NCBI GenBank assembly: GCA_022736595.1
Contig: DZDC01000016.1
Coordinates: forward strand, 1-27,586
Length of the DNA: 27,586 bases
Direction: 5' to 3'
Source of the DNA: Draconibacterium orientale
Lineage (GTDB): Bacteria > Bacteroidota > Bacteroidia > Bacteroidales > UBA1556
Part shown: in pieces, positions 1-8,259 of the stretch
How the letters are laid out: each line of letters opens with the position of its first letter
Position numbering within the stretch: position 1 is the first letter of the stretch
Notes under the pieces: model-generated
Database searches by the model: none
Told to the model about the DNA's origin: nothing
Seen by the model: only the letters and a program-made list of their open reading frames with translations
Position numbers and translations under genes: made by a program

Positions 1-2
1 TA

Positions 3-68
3 ATTGCTGAAAATCAGATTGAAGAGGCAATATTACATTTGCTGGCTGCCAATGCTCATGGAATTTGA
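3..68 (+). CDS. C-terminal tail of an upstream protein (partial)
   Basis: An open frame runs from the window edge and stops at a TGA at 66-68. Its last residues read IAENQIEEAILHLLAANAHGI. The tail is amphipathic and looks like the end of a helical domain, but it is too short to assign to a family. Its reality is supported mainly by position: a clear intrinsic terminator on the same strand begins 23 bases after the stop. The start lies outside the window. It could be a chance open frame, although the terminator needs some plus-strand gene to serve. Confidence 0.4.
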   Translation: MAENQIEEAILHLLAANAHGI

Positions 69-90
69 AATACAGTATGAATATAAAATA

Positions 91-127
91 AAAGCGCTCT
101 TGGGTTGTCCTAAAGAGCGCTTTTTTG
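91..127 (+). terminator. Rho-independent terminator
   Basis: An 11-bp perfect stem (AAAGCGCTCTT at 91-101 pairs with AAGAGCGCTTT at 113-123) with an 11-base loop is followed by a T-run. It lies just after the partial plus-strand gene and before the convergent minus-strand gene ending at 167. Because the stem is flanked by A on one side and T on the other, it could work in both directions. Confidence 0.85.
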
Positions 128-166
128 CTTTGTATGAAGCTAATTGGTAAAATCTATCGCAACTTG

Positions 167-688
167 CTAACTAACGGTTATGCTGTTTTCATAAATGCCA
201 TGTAGGTTGCATCCGCTTTCAACTCGAATTATATCGCCTTTTTTCAATTGCAAATAAAACTGTCCGTAAGGTCTAATGGGCAAATTCATATACTGCAAAT
301 CAACCATAAGTTGTTCGTTTACAAAGATTTTTATATAATCAATCCAATGTTCAGGGGTAGAAGGATGAATGATGCCTTTTTGTCCAATACCCACTGTAAG
401 TGAAGTATTCCCTTTTTCGTCAGTTGTGCCTAAAACCAAATCTGGCGTGTGCTTAAGCTCAAAATCAGTGGGGTTTTGTGGGTCAACCATGCTGACTTTT
501 TGTCGATTGATGATCAATTTTTCCCTCGCTGATTTTGGGGCTGCAACACTATCATTCGCTGAATTTTCTGATATGGGTGCAACTGCAGTTTCAGTTTCAT
601 TATTGGTGCAAGCGTTGAAAAACAGCAAGCTGGCCGTACCGGCAAGGGCCATAATTCCAATCTTTTTAAATGCCTCTCTTCTTTCCAT
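167..688 (-). CDS. Superoxide reductase-like (desulfoferrodoxin Fe-domain) lipoprotein
   Basis: This 173-residue protein probably reduces superoxide to peroxide outside the cytoplasm. What is seen: an N-terminus with paired arginines (RREAFKK) and a hydrophobic stretch ending in FFNAC, which makes C27 a likely lipidated cysteine and the signal Tat-like. A low-complexity linker (about 28-60) follows, then a compact domain. That domain has the ligand set of superoxide reductase centre II: KH at 79-80, HPSTPEH with histidines at 108 and 114 spaced exactly as in the family, and CNLHG with C160 and H163. There is no N-terminal desulforedoxin CxxC domain, so it resembles the one-iron neelaredoxin class. 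The usual Glu of the EKH motif is shifted (ELKH). Known superoxide reductases are usually cytoplasmic, so an exported lipoprotein form is unusual. It stands alone, convergent with the gene before it. An alternative is a related fold bound to another metal or ligand. Confidence 0.75.
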   Translation of the reverse strand: MERREAFKKIGIMALAGTASLLFFNACTNNETETAVAPISENSANDSVAAPKSAREKLIINRQKVSMVDPQNPTDFELKHTPDLVLGTTDEKGNTSLTVGIGQKGIIHPSTPEHWIDYIKIFVNEQLMVDLQYMNLPIRPYGQFYLQLKKGDIIRVESGCNLHGIYENSITVS

Positions 689-708
689 AGTTTTAAGTTT
701 TTAGATTA

Positions 709-716
709 CAAAAGTA
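709..716 (-). promoter_or_regulatory. Candidate -7 box for the superoxide reductase-like gene
   Basis: TACTTTTG on the minus strand fits the Bacteroidota TANNTTTG -7 consensus and lies 20 bases before the ATG, implying a very short leader. No convincing -33 TTTG is found at the usual spacing. A perfect 12-bp palindrome, ATCAAATTTGAT, lies upstream at 749-760. Confidence 0.4.
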
Positions 717-799
717 ACGAGCTTAAGCCAATCATTTTTAATAAATTAATCAAATTTGATAAATAATAGTTTCTTTGTATTTAATTGGATTTAACCGAT

Positions 800-2113
800 T
801 TACTTTGAATATTTTCCCTTAATTATCTTGCTAAAATGATTTTTTAAGGTTTCAAAATCAATAAATTGGTAGATTGCAAATAGTATAAAAATAAGTGCTG
901 GAACGCGATAACGAATGCTTGCGCCGGTGACCGGTGTGGTGAGCCCAATGATGACCAAAACTGAGAATGCAAAAGCCAAACTGAACCAAATCAGATTTTT
1001 GTTTTGAGTTTTTGGGGCTGGAAAAATGACTACTAAAAGCAGCATGATAAAGATTCCAAGGTTTTCGATGGCCGCTATTTTCATATCAAAACCTTTTGCT
1101 TCCCAGAGGGCTGGCCTAAACAAAACGTTTACAGCAGCAATAGGGGCGTTGGAAGCTACTGAAATGGCATTGGGCTCGTAATAAATGGGATTGATTAAGC
1201 TTCCAGCATTTTGTTGTTGTGCTTGTTGAATTATGGCTTCTTGTTTTTCAATCAGCATGTCGAAAACTCCCTTATTTAAGTATTTATCCGATTCCGAGGC
1301 AAGGCTAAAGGCAACGAAGAATAGCATGAAATAGGGAATAATTTGCCTTTGTTTGGGCAGAAAATGATTCCAAAGATAAGCCGTAACTGCCACTAATAGA
1401 GCTACTGCAATAAAGGCTTTAACGGCGAAAATGAGATAAAAGGCCAATAATATCAATGGAATGCGCAAAAATATTTTTGATGGTTTGAATGCCAAATCTA
1501 AGTGATAAAGTACAGTGCCAATTCCGAACACAAGCACGGTTTCTTTTAGGATTCCGCTGGTCCAAAATGCGATGGAGGGGAAGAAAAATAACAGAACAAA
1601 TAAAGGAAAGGGTTTGTTCAATTCAACTTTTCGTTGCAAGAATTTAAAAATCGATAGCATTCCTATCCACGATGCAAAAAGGAATAGCAGTGCAATTGCA
1701 TAGTAAGATTTAAAGGTAATGATTTGTAAAACAGAAAGCAATCCAATAAAAAATCTGCTATTGGGTTGTAGCATTGAATCTTCTGAAATAGCCCAGTTGT
1801 TCATATTGAGTTGGACGAGTTGAATTTCACTCAATTGATTTATCCCCATCAGGGTGTTTAAATATTCTTTTGGCGATTCAGTGGCAAAGGAGCTAAGTTT
1901 TTCTGCATCTTGATAAAACCTGAAAATGTCTGCATTCTCAATGGTTTGTGAATCCTTACTGTAATAAACAATCAGGACAATGGCCATGATGAGTTTGAAT
2001 CCAAAGGCAATCCAAATCCATTTTTGAGGAATTCCAGCTAAGGAGAACCATGAATGTTTCCAAAGCAAATAAAAAATTCCAACGAGGATTATAAGGCTAA
2101 TCAAATAACTCAT
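800..2113 (-). CDS. Polytopic membrane protein, Wzy/GT-C-like
   Basis: This is a 437-residue integral membrane protein with about 11-12 hydrophobic segments. There is one hydrophilic loop near residues 52-115 and another near 275-340. The stretch FFPSIAFWTSGILKE, and the arginine-rich RYRVP just before the last membrane segment, resemble patterns in O-antigen polymerase (Wzy/EpsG) and GT-C glycosyltransferase families. I see no decisive catalytic motif, so envelope polysaccharide work is an inference. No glycan genes are nearby, so context does not help. The start follows the neighbouring gene's terminator by only 22 bases, so its promoter must overlap that hairpin or it lives on read-through. 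The alternative is a hypothetical membrane protein of unrelated function. Confidence 0.7.
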   Translation of the reverse strand: MSYLISLIILVGIFYLLWKHSWFSLAGIPQKWIWIAFGFKLIMAIVLIVYYSKDSQTIENADIFRFYQDAEKLSSFATESPKEYLNTLMGINQLSEIQLVQLNMNNWAISEDSMLQPNSRFFIGLLSVLQIITFKSYYAIALLFLFASWIGMLSIFKFLQRKVELNKPFPLFVLLFFFPSIAFWTSGILKETVLVFGIGTVLYHLDLAFKPSKIFLRIPLILLAFYLIFAVKAFIAVALLVAVTAYLWNHFLPKQRQIIPYFMLFFVAFSLASESDKYLNKGVFDMLIEKQEAIIQQAQQQNAGSLINPIYYEPNAISVASNAPIAAVNVLFRPALWEAKGFDMKIAAIENLGIFIMLLLVVIFPAPKTQNKNLIWFSLAFAFSVLVIIGLTTPVTGASIRYRVPALIFILFAIYQFIDFETLKNHFSKIIKGKYSK

Positions 2114-2135
2114 AACACGGGACTAAAAAGGTAAA

Positions 2136-2188
2136 GCCAAAAGCAGAAATTTATCCAAGATTTTGGAGTCAATGGGTCTGCTTTTGGC
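2136..2188 (-). terminator. Hairpin terminator after the S9 peptidase gene
   Basis: A perfect 12-bp inverted repeat (GCCAAAAGCAGA at 2136-2147, TCTGCTTTTGGC at 2177-2188) lies 9 bases past the peptidase stop codon. On the minus strand the second arm is followed by TTTACCTTTTT. The 29-base loop is long for an intrinsic terminator, but position and T-run fit. It probably closes the bcp-recA-TPR-peptidase unit. Confidence 0.7.
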
Positions 2189-2197
2189 GTATTAGAT

Positions 2198-4285
2198 TTA
2201 TTTTAAGTACTTATCTAAGAATGCTTTAAATTCTCTTTGCCACAAAACTGAATTCTGAGGCTGAAGTACAAAATGAGATTCTTCGGGGAAGAAAAGAAAA
2301 CGACTTGGAATACCTTTAAGTTGTGCAGCGTTGAAGGCTTGCATCGATTGGGTATATGGAATACGGAAGTCGTTGCCCCCTGTAATCACTAAAATTGGAG
2401 TATCCCACTTACCCACGAAATCACGAGGATTGAAATCTGAATAGGTTTTGGGTTGAGGTTTATCCCATGGTGCACCACCATTGTCGTGGTGGTTAAAGAA
2501 GGTTTCTTCGGTTTCGGCATACATGCTGGGTAGATCAAAAATTCCACAATGCGAAATAAAAGCTTTGAAACGTCCGTTATGATTTCCGGCCAACCAATAC
2601 ACACTGTAACCTCCATAACTTGCACCCACCGCTCCCAGTCGTTCGCGATCAACGTAGGATTCTTTAGCTACTTCGTCGATGGCTGAAAGATAATCTTGCA
2701 TATTTTGCCCGCCGTAATCACCACTAATTTGGTCATTCCATTCTTGGCCAAAGGTTGGCAAACCACGACGATTGGGGGCTACCACAATATATCCGTTTGA
2801 AGCCATTACTTGGAAATTCCAACGGTAACTAAAAGTTTGACTAACTGCTGATTGAGGCCCACCTTGACAGTAAAGTAAGGTTGGATATTGTTTTGTGCTA
2901 TCGAAATCAGGTGGATAGATTACCCACACCAATTCTTTTTTTCCATCGGTGGTGGCTACCCAACGTTTTTTATATTCAGCGGGTGTAATTGAGTCAAGAA
3001 TTTCTTTATTGGTAAAGCTGAGTTGTTTTTCGGTGCCATCTAAAGTTACAGCGTAAATTTCTGATGGAGTTTTCATATTTGTTTTGGTGCCAATGAGTAG
3101 ATCTCCAGCCACTTCAACGTTTTGGTAGTCATGGTCGCCATGAGTTACAGCTCTTATTTTGCCATCACTAAAGCTCAATTCATACATTTGGTAAGTGGCT
3201 TCAATTCCACTTATAAAGTATAATTTATCTCCAGTTTTATTGAATGTAAAAGAGTGTGAGCTTTGATCAAAATCTTTGCTCCAGTCCACAAAGCTATCGG
3301 TATCAAAGTTGTAAACCATAATACGTTCTTTATCAGCTTCAAAACCTGGGGTTGCCATACTTGAAAATACTAAATTTTTACCATCGGGTGACCAAACAGG
3401 ACCGTAATCGTAACCATCAAAACCATTTTCAGTTAGGTTTTTGCTGCCGCCTTTTACTAAGTCATAAATATAAATTTCGGAATTGGTACTCACGGCATAA
3501 TCTTTTCCACTAAGTCTTTTATAACTAACGGCTAATTGGGTTCCATCGGGACTAAAATTGATATCTTCAATACCTTGAAAAGGTTCGCGAGGTGCGTTAA
3601 AACGTTCTCCTGCCATCAAGTCAACGGTTTTGCCAAGTTTGCCTTTCTGATAATCCGCTATAAAAACGTGGCTATAAAGTTCATCAGCCCAATGATCCCA
3701 ATGGCGATACATCAACTCATCGTAGATTTTCACATTGGTTAGGGGAAGATCGGGATAAATTTCTTGTGGAGTTTTGTCAATCTTTACATCGCAAACCAGC
3801 ATCACTTTTTTGCCATCTGGGCTAAATTTGAAACCATTTACACCACTTTCAAGCTTTGATATTTGTTGCGTGTTTTTGGTTTTTAAATCCAATTCATAGA
3901 TTTGCGAACTTCCTGAGGCACTGCTTAAGAAAGCAATTCTGTTTCCATCAGGGTGCCATTGAAGGTTAAATTCGCTTTTTGGAGTATTGGTAAGTTGTTT
4001 AATATCACCACTTTCAATATCCATCCAATAGATATCTTTGTTTCCTTTGTTGGCGCTCAAATCGTAATGAGTGATGCCAAAAATTAAACTTTTGCCATCG
4101 GGAGCCACTTGCACTTCGGATACTCTGCCGAGTTTCCACAGTACTTCAGGTGTCATTATGCCAGGGTTAACCCATGCTTCAGAGGCTGAGCTTTTGTCCA
4201 TTTCAGCCGAATTTTTGGGTTTAAGATCGTCGCAACTGCTCAGAAAAAAAAGCAGTACGAAGAGTAAAATAATATTGCTTTTCAT
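2198..4285 (-). CDS. S9 family prolyl oligopeptidase (DPP5/acylaminoacyl-peptidase-like), lipoprotein
   Basis: This is a serine peptidase of 695 residues that trims dipeptides or acyl-amino acids from short peptides, probably at the periplasmic face of the envelope. The N-terminus is a lipoprotein signal (LFFLSSC, lipidated C18). Residues about 45-430 form a beta-propeller with repeated SPDG/APDG/HPDG blades (for example 62-64, 111-113, 155-158, 245-248, 299-302). The alpha/beta-hydrolase domain follows. The triad is visible: S556 in GASYGGY, D639 in TGGNDFRIP, and H671 in FPEESHF. CQGGPQ near 473-478 fits the oxyanion region, and the middle of the domain closely matches Bacteroidota dipeptidyl peptidase 5 proteins as I know them. 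Full length for the family. The start lies 48 bases after the TPR gene stop, so it may share that transcript. Confidence 0.92.
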   Translation of the reverse strand: MKSNIILLFVLLFFLSSCDDLKPKNSAEMDKSSASEAWVNPGIMTPEVLWKLGRVSEVQVAPDGKSLIFGITHYDLSANKGNKDIYWMDIESGDIKQLTNTPKSEFNLQWHPDGNRIAFLSSASGSSQIYELDLKTKNTQQISKLESGVNGFKFSPDGKKVMLVCDVKIDKTPQEIYPDLPLTNVKIYDELMYRHWDHWADELYSHVFIADYQKGKLGKTVDLMAGERFNAPREPFQGIEDINFSPDGTQLAVSYKRLSGKDYAVSTNSEIYIYDLVKGGSKNLTENGFDGYDYGPVWSPDGKNLVFSSMATPGFEADKERIMVYNFDTDSFVDWSKDFDQSSHSFTFNKTGDKLYFISGIEATYQMYELSFSDGKIRAVTHGDHDYQNVEVAGDLLIGTKTNMKTPSEIYAVTLDGTEKQLSFTNKEILDSITPAEYKKRWVATTDGKKELVWVIYPPDFDSTKQYPTLLYCQGGPQSAVSQTFSYRWNFQVMASNGYIVVAPNRRGLPTFGQEWNDQISGDYGGQNMQDYLSAIDEVAKESYVDRERLGAVGASYGGYSVYWLAGNHNGRFKAFISHCGIFDLPSMYAETEETFFNHHDNGGAPWDKPQPKTYSDFNPRDFVGKWDTPILVITGGNDFRIPYTQSMQAFNAAQLKGIPSRFLFFPEESHFVLQPQNSVLWQREFKAFLDKYLK

Positions 4286-4333
4286 GTTTAGAATTTTGAT
4301 AGTTATTTAATTATTAGGAAGATAAAATTGAAT

Positions 4334-5323
4334 TTACGATTTAATTCTTTGCAAAGCCTCTTGTGCAGCTTCATAATCGGGCTTGTATATAAGCGCTTGT
4401 TGGTAGGCTTTCTCAGCTTTCAACACGTCACCCATTTTTTCGTAAGTCAAGCCCAAATTAAACCAAGCTTCATAATAATTGGGTTTAATTTTACAAGCAT
4501 TTTCAAAATAGGGAACGGCTTTATCTGGTATGTTTAGGGTTTGCATATAAATGTAACCCACATTGAAAAAGCTGTGTGGAAACTGAGGGTGACGTTGACC
4601 TATAATTTTGTACGCCTCTATGGCTTCATTAAGCATGTCGTTTTGCTGATAAAACATACCCAAATCGTACCAACCATCAATCCGATTGCTGTCGATGGCT
4701 ATGGCATTTTTAAAATACTGCTCGCCAATGGATTGCTTCATGTTCAATATTCCAAGCTCAATATTGGCTTCATAGTTTTTTGGATTGTTTTTTACACAAT
4801 CTTGAAACTGGGCGATGGCTTTAGCGGTATCCCCAAGTTCTTTAAAGCAATAGGCTTTTAGAAATAGAGCTTTATCTGAATATGGGTTGCTTTCAAGTCC
4901 TTGATTGGCATATTTAATGGCGTCGTCGTACTTCTTGAAAATGAGATGAATCTCGCCAAGCTTAATCCAAGCATCCGTATATTCCGGTTTCTGCGTAGTC
5001 AATTCGTTAAGAAGTTGCAAGGATTGGGTAATATTTCCTTTGCGAAGGTACCAATCCGAAATTTGCAATTGATATTGAATGCTATCAGGGCTGTAGGTAA
5101 ATGCCTTTGAAAGATCAACAATGGCCGCATCAATGTTGCCGCTTTGGGCTTGCAAGTAAGCTCGGTATCTCAGCGCAATGTCATCAGTAGAATCTTTGGC
5201 AATGTGTTGATTAAGTTGATCAAAAGTCATTTTTGACCAATCGACACTTTGAGTCTTACCTTGGCAGGCTCCTAGGATAGAGCCTAAGAGCATCATCAAA
5301 ATTAAATAATTAAAAACGCGCAT
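4334..5323 (-). CDS. TPR-repeat lipoprotein
   Basis: This 329-residue protein has a lipoprotein signal (LGAC, lipidated C20). Nearly all the remainder is tetratricopeptide repeats, about eight units starting near residue 45. Typical TPR residues recur, as in AWIKLGEIHLIFKKYDDAIKYA, GWYDLGMFYQQNDMLNEAIEAY and AWFNLGLTYEKMGDVLKAEKAY. TPR arrays are protein-binding scaffolds, so it presumably organises partners at the inner face of the outer membrane; the partner is unknown. It starts only 6 bases after the recA stop codon, so co-transcription with recA is very likely. That pairing is odd, because RecA works in the cytoplasm and this protein should be in the envelope. No enzymatic domain is seen. 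Confidence 0.9.
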   Translation of the reverse strand: MRVFNYLILMMLLGSILGACQGKTQSVDWSKMTFDQLNQHIAKDSTDDIALRYRAYLQAQSGNIDAAIVDLSKAFTYSPDSIQYQLQISDWYLRKGNITQSLQLLNELTTQKPEYTDAWIKLGEIHLIFKKYDDAIKYANQGLESNPYSDKALFLKAYCFKELGDTAKAIAQFQDCVKNNPKNYEANIELGILNMKQSIGEQYFKNAIAIDSNRIDGWYDLGMFYQQNDMLNEAIEAYKIIGQRHPQFPHSFFNVGYIYMQTLNIPDKAVPYFENACKIKPNYYEAWFNLGLTYEKMGDVLKAEKAYQQALIYKPDYEAAQEALQRIKS

Positions 5324-5329
5324 GATGAT

Positions 5330-6334
5330 TTATTGTCCTTTTTTGATGGCTTCTTTAATTTTTGCTTCCACTTCGTCAGCCAATTCAGGATTGTCGCGCA
5401 TCAATTGTTTTACACCTTCACGACCTTGTCCGAGTTTGGTTTCACCGTAGGAGAACCAGCTTCCGCTTTTCTTCAAAACATTAAGATCCACGCCTAAATC
5501 CACTATTTCACCCACTTTTGAAAAGCCTTCGCCATAAACGATATCCAGTTCTGCAGTGCGGAAAGGAGGTGCTACTTTATTTTTCACCACCTTGATTTTT
5601 ACGCGGTTACCAACAACTTTTTCGTCTTCTTTGATTTGAGTCGATTTACGGATGTCGATACGAACCGTGGCATAGAATTTAAGGGCATTACCCCCGGTAG
5701 TGGTTTCTGGATTTCCAAACATGACTCCAATTTTATCGCGCAATTGGTTGATGAAAATGCAGGTAGAACCCGTTTTTGAAATGGTTGCGGTAAGTTTGCG
5801 AAGGGCTTGCGACATGAGTCGGGCATGGAGTCCCATCTTAGAATCGCCCATTTCGCCTTCAATTTCACTCTTTGGAGTAAGGGCAGCCACGGAGTCAATC
5901 ACGATGATGTCGATGGCTCCAGAACGGATAAGACTATCTGCAATTTCTAAGGCTTGCTCGCCATAATCGGGTTGCGATACCAATAGGTTTTGGATATCGA
6001 CACCAAGTTTTTCGGCATAAAATCGATCAAAGGCATGTTCAGCATCAATAAAGGCGGCAATACCTCCTAATTTTTGTGCCTCCGCAATGGCATGAATGGC
6101 CAAAGTGGTTTTACCAGATGACTCAGGACCATATACTTCAATAATTCTGCCTTTGGGTAGTCCGCCGATACCTAGAGCCATATCGAGACCTATGCTTCCT
6201 GTTGGAATCACATCCAACTCTTCAACGGCGTGGTCGCCTAAACGCATTACACTGCCTTTTCCGTAGCTTTTGTCAATTTTGTCAAGGGTGAGTTGAAGCA
6301 CCTTAAGTTTCTCTTTGTCAATTTCTTTTGCCAT
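5330..6334 (-). CDS. recA: Recombinase RecA
   Basis: RecA is the ATP-dependent strand-exchange protein for homologous recombination and repair. The 334-residue sequence is near full family length, with a slightly short C-terminal tail. Walker A GPESSGKTT lies at 69-77, the catalytic-glutamate region DAEHAF at 97-102, Walker B IIVIDSVAAL at about 143-152, and the DNA-binding loop 2 NQLRDKIGVMFGNPETTTGG at about 196-215. The acidic C-terminal tail is poor compared with enterobacterial RecA. The gene lies 11 bases after the bcp stop and 6 bases before the TPR lipoprotein, so it is embedded in a unit rather than alone. I saw no CTGT-N8-ACAG type LexA box upstream; many Bacteroidota lack a classic SOS repressor. 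Confidence 0.98.
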   Translation of the reverse strand: MAKEIDKEKLKVLQLTLDKIDKSYGKGSVMRLGDHAVEELDVIPTGSIGLDMALGIGGLPKGRIIEVYGPESSGKTTLAIHAIAEAQKLGGIAAFIDAEHAFDRFYAEKLGVDIQNLLVSQPDYGEQALEIADSLIRSGAIDIIVIDSVAALTPKSEIEGEMGDSKMGLHARLMSQALRKLTATISKTGSTCIFINQLRDKIGVMFGNPETTTGGNALKFYATVRIDIRKSTQIKEDEKVVGNRVKIKVVKNKVAPPFRTAELDIVYGEGFSKVGEIVDLGVDLNVLKKSGSWFSYGETKLGQGREGVKQLMRDNPELADEVEAKIKEAIKKGQ

Positions 6335-6345
6335 GATGGTATTTT

Positions 6346-6807
6346 TTATTTGTATAATTCAAGTATTTGTTGTGCGTGGTCTTTGGTTCTTACTTTGTCA
6401 AAAATATGTTCGATCCTGCCTTCTTCGTCAATAATGAAAGTGGTTCGTAAGATGCCTTCATATTCGCGACCGTACATTTTTTTTGGACCCCAAGCACCAT
6501 AGCTTTTCAGAATTATTTTTTCGGTGTCGGGGATTAAAGCGAAGCTGAATTGGTATTTTTCGGCAAAGCGTTTTTGTAAATCGGCTGAATCGGCACTTAA
6601 TCCAATGAGGTTAAATCCCTTTGAAGAAAGAGTTGAGTAATGATTTTCTAAACTACAAGCTTCAGCCGTACAACCTGGAGTTAAGGCTTTAGGATAAGTG
6701 AACAGAATCACTTTCTGTCCTCTAAATTGTTTTAAGTGCAAGGGTTTGCCCAAATGATCTACAGTTGTAAAATCTGGCGCTAAATCTCCAATCTTTAATG
6801 ATTTCAT
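6346..6807 (-). CDS. bcp: Thioredoxin-dependent thiol peroxidase (Bcp/PrxQ peroxiredoxin)
   Basis: This peroxiredoxin reduces hydrogen peroxide and organic hydroperoxides in the cytoplasm using thioredoxin. With the start chosen at 6807 it is 153 residues, the normal Bcp length, beginning MKSLKIGDLAPDFT. A longer in-frame start at 6873 adds 22 residues with no family counterpart and overlaps the candidate promoter, so I reject it. The motif TPGCTAEAC carries the peroxidatic C46 and the likely resolving C51, the atypical 2-Cys arrangement of Bcp. The late motif RTTFIIDEEGRI also fits. It is the first gene of the bcp-recA-TPR lipoprotein unit, which links peroxide defence to DNA repair on one transcript. 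Confidence 0.95.
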   Translation of the reverse strand: MKSLKIGDLAPDFTTVDHLGKPLHLKQFRGQKVILFTYPKALTPGCTAEACSLENHYSTLSSKGFNLIGLSADSADLQKRFAEKYQFSFALIPDTEKIILKSYGAWGPKKMYGREYEGILRTTFIIDEEGRIEHIFDKVRTKDHAQQILELYK

Positions 6808-6851
6808 TATAGGGTAGTTAGGAATTGAAATTTGGTTTTTTCTAAAGAAAC

Positions 6852-6885
6852 CAAAGATAATGATTTTGACCAATATCCGCGATAT
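6852..6885 (-). promoter_or_regulatory. Candidate promoter of the bcp-recA unit with overlapping inverted repeat
   Basis: On the minus strand, TATCTTTG (6852-6859) is a full match to the TANNTTTG -7 box, 44 bases before the bcp ATG. The -33 position is covered by an inverted repeat, ATATC (6873-6877) and GATAT (6881-6885), separated by 3 bases. This could be a regulator site, but no regulator is identified. Confidence 0.55.
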
Positions 6886-6928
6886 TTTTTTTAGCAGATA
6901 GGGGAGTTTTCATAAATTAGAAAAAGCC

Positions 6929-8230
6929 TTACACCAGTTCTGCATTGAGGTCAAAAGCTTCCGCATAGGTGATCTTAACTTGGTAAAAATCACCAATTTT
7001 AAGTTTTTTTGTTGACTTAATAATTACTTCATTATCCACCTCAGGGCTATCAAATTGGGTTCGTCCGATGTAAAATTGGCCTTCTTTGCGGTCGATGATA
7101 ACTTTGAGCGACAATCCAACTTTTTCTTGGTTTTTCTCAAAAGAAATTTGTTCCTGTAGCTCCATCAGTCGATTGAGTCGGTCGGCTTTAATGTCTTCAT
7201 CTACATCATCTTTTAATGCAAAAGCGTGGGTGTTTTCCTCGTGAGAATAGGTAAAGGCTCCTAAACGGTCGAAACGACTTTCATTAACAAATTGCAGAAG
7301 TTCTTCAAATTCAGATTCAGTTTCGCCGGGGTAACCGACAATGAGGGTGGTGCGAATATTAATATCGGGCACCGAATTTCTAAATTCTTGAATAAGACTT
7401 TTGGTGGTTTCAGCGGTATGACCACGGCGCATGGATTTAAGGATGCGGTCGCTGATGTGCTGCAAAGGAATGTCGATATAATGGCAAATATTGGGGAGGC
7501 TGTTCATCAAATGTAGCACTTCACTCGGAAATTGAGTGGGGTAGGCATAATGCAATCGAATCCACTCAATGCCTTTGATTTGACTTAATTTTTCAACCAA
7601 TTGGGGAAGTTGTTTGCTTCCATAAATATCTACACCATAGTAGGTTAAGTCTTGCGCAATAAGAATAATTTCTTTTACGCCCTTATCCACTAGTTGGCGC
7701 GCTTCATCCAAAAGTTGCTCTATGGGCAATGATTTGTGCTTGCCTCTGATCAATGGAATGGCGCAAAAGGAACAACTTCGGTCACAGCCTTCCGATATTT
7801 TTAAGTAGGCAAAGTGTTGGGGTGTGGTAATCACCCTTTCTCCAATAAGTTCATTTTTATAATTGGCTCCAATATCGTGAATTATTTCCTCCATATTATT
7901 CACCCCGTAAATTCCATCCACTTCTGGAAATTCCTTTTTAAGGTCGAAGAGGTATCTTTCGCTTAAGCAACCCATGACGTAAATTTTTTCGATGAGTCCC
8001 GATTTCTTGGCTTCAATAAAATTGAGAACCGTATCGATGGACTCCTCTTTTGCATCCTTAATAAAGCCACAAGTATTGATAACAACGTAGTCCGTAGGTT
8101 GATCCGATTGATGCGTTACCTCAATATTGTTAATGCGAAGTTGTCCCATAAGTTTCTCAGAATCAACAAGATTCTTTGAGCAGCCCATGGTTATGACGTT
8201 TATTTTTTTATTTTGAATGTTTGTTTTCAA
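6929..8230 (-). CDS. rimO: Ribosomal protein S12 methylthiotransferase RimO
   Basis: RimO is a radical-SAM enzyme that adds a methylthio group to an aspartate of ribosomal protein S12. The 433 residues carry the expected layout. The N-terminal domain holds the auxiliary cluster cysteines C17 (MGCSKNLVDSE), C54 (NTCGFI) and C88 (MGCLSERY). The radical-SAM motif CDRSCSFC has C149, C153 and C156 and is followed by AIPLIRGKHKS. A TRAM-like RNA-binding domain lies at the C-terminus from about 365. The CSKNLVDSE signature and the AIP after the cluster separate RimO from the tRNA enzyme MiaB. It lies 29 bases after ftsY, so the two are probably co-transcribed. This order is common in Bacteroidota. 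Confidence 0.96.
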   Translation of the reverse strand: MKTNIQNKKINVITMGCSKNLVDSEKLMGQLRINNIEVTHQSDQPTDYVVINTCGFIKDAKEESIDTVLNFIEAKKSGLIEKIYVMGCLSERYLFDLKKEFPEVDGIYGVNNMEEIIHDIGANYKNELIGERVITTPQHFAYLKISEGCDRSCSFCAIPLIRGKHKSLPIEQLLDEARQLVDKGVKEIILIAQDLTYYGVDIYGSKQLPQLVEKLSQIKGIEWIRLHYAYPTQFPSEVLHLMNSLPNICHYIDIPLQHISDRILKSMRRGHTAETTKSLIQEFRNSVPDINIRTTLIVGYPGETESEFEELLQFVNESRFDRLGAFTYSHEENTHAFALKDDVDEDIKADRLNRLMELQEQISFEKNQEKVGLSLKVIIDRKEGQFYIGRTQFDSPEVDNEVIIKSTKKLKIGDFYQVKITYAEAFDLNAELV

Positions 8231-8259
8231 TCGTATTTTATAAATGATTATTGCTAGGG

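Noticed and set aside
369..704. 111-codon plus-strand open frame over the superoxide reductase-like gene
   Set aside because: It is the complement of a coding sequence with clear signal peptide and metal-ligand motifs; the plus-strand translation is low-information.
5599..5898. Minus-strand frame inside recA
   Set aside because: It is an out-of-frame shadow of recA, which is unmistakable.
6808..6873. Longer start for bcp at 6873
   Set aside because: The extra 22 residues have no counterpart in Bcp proteins and the segment overlaps the TATCTTTG promoter box.
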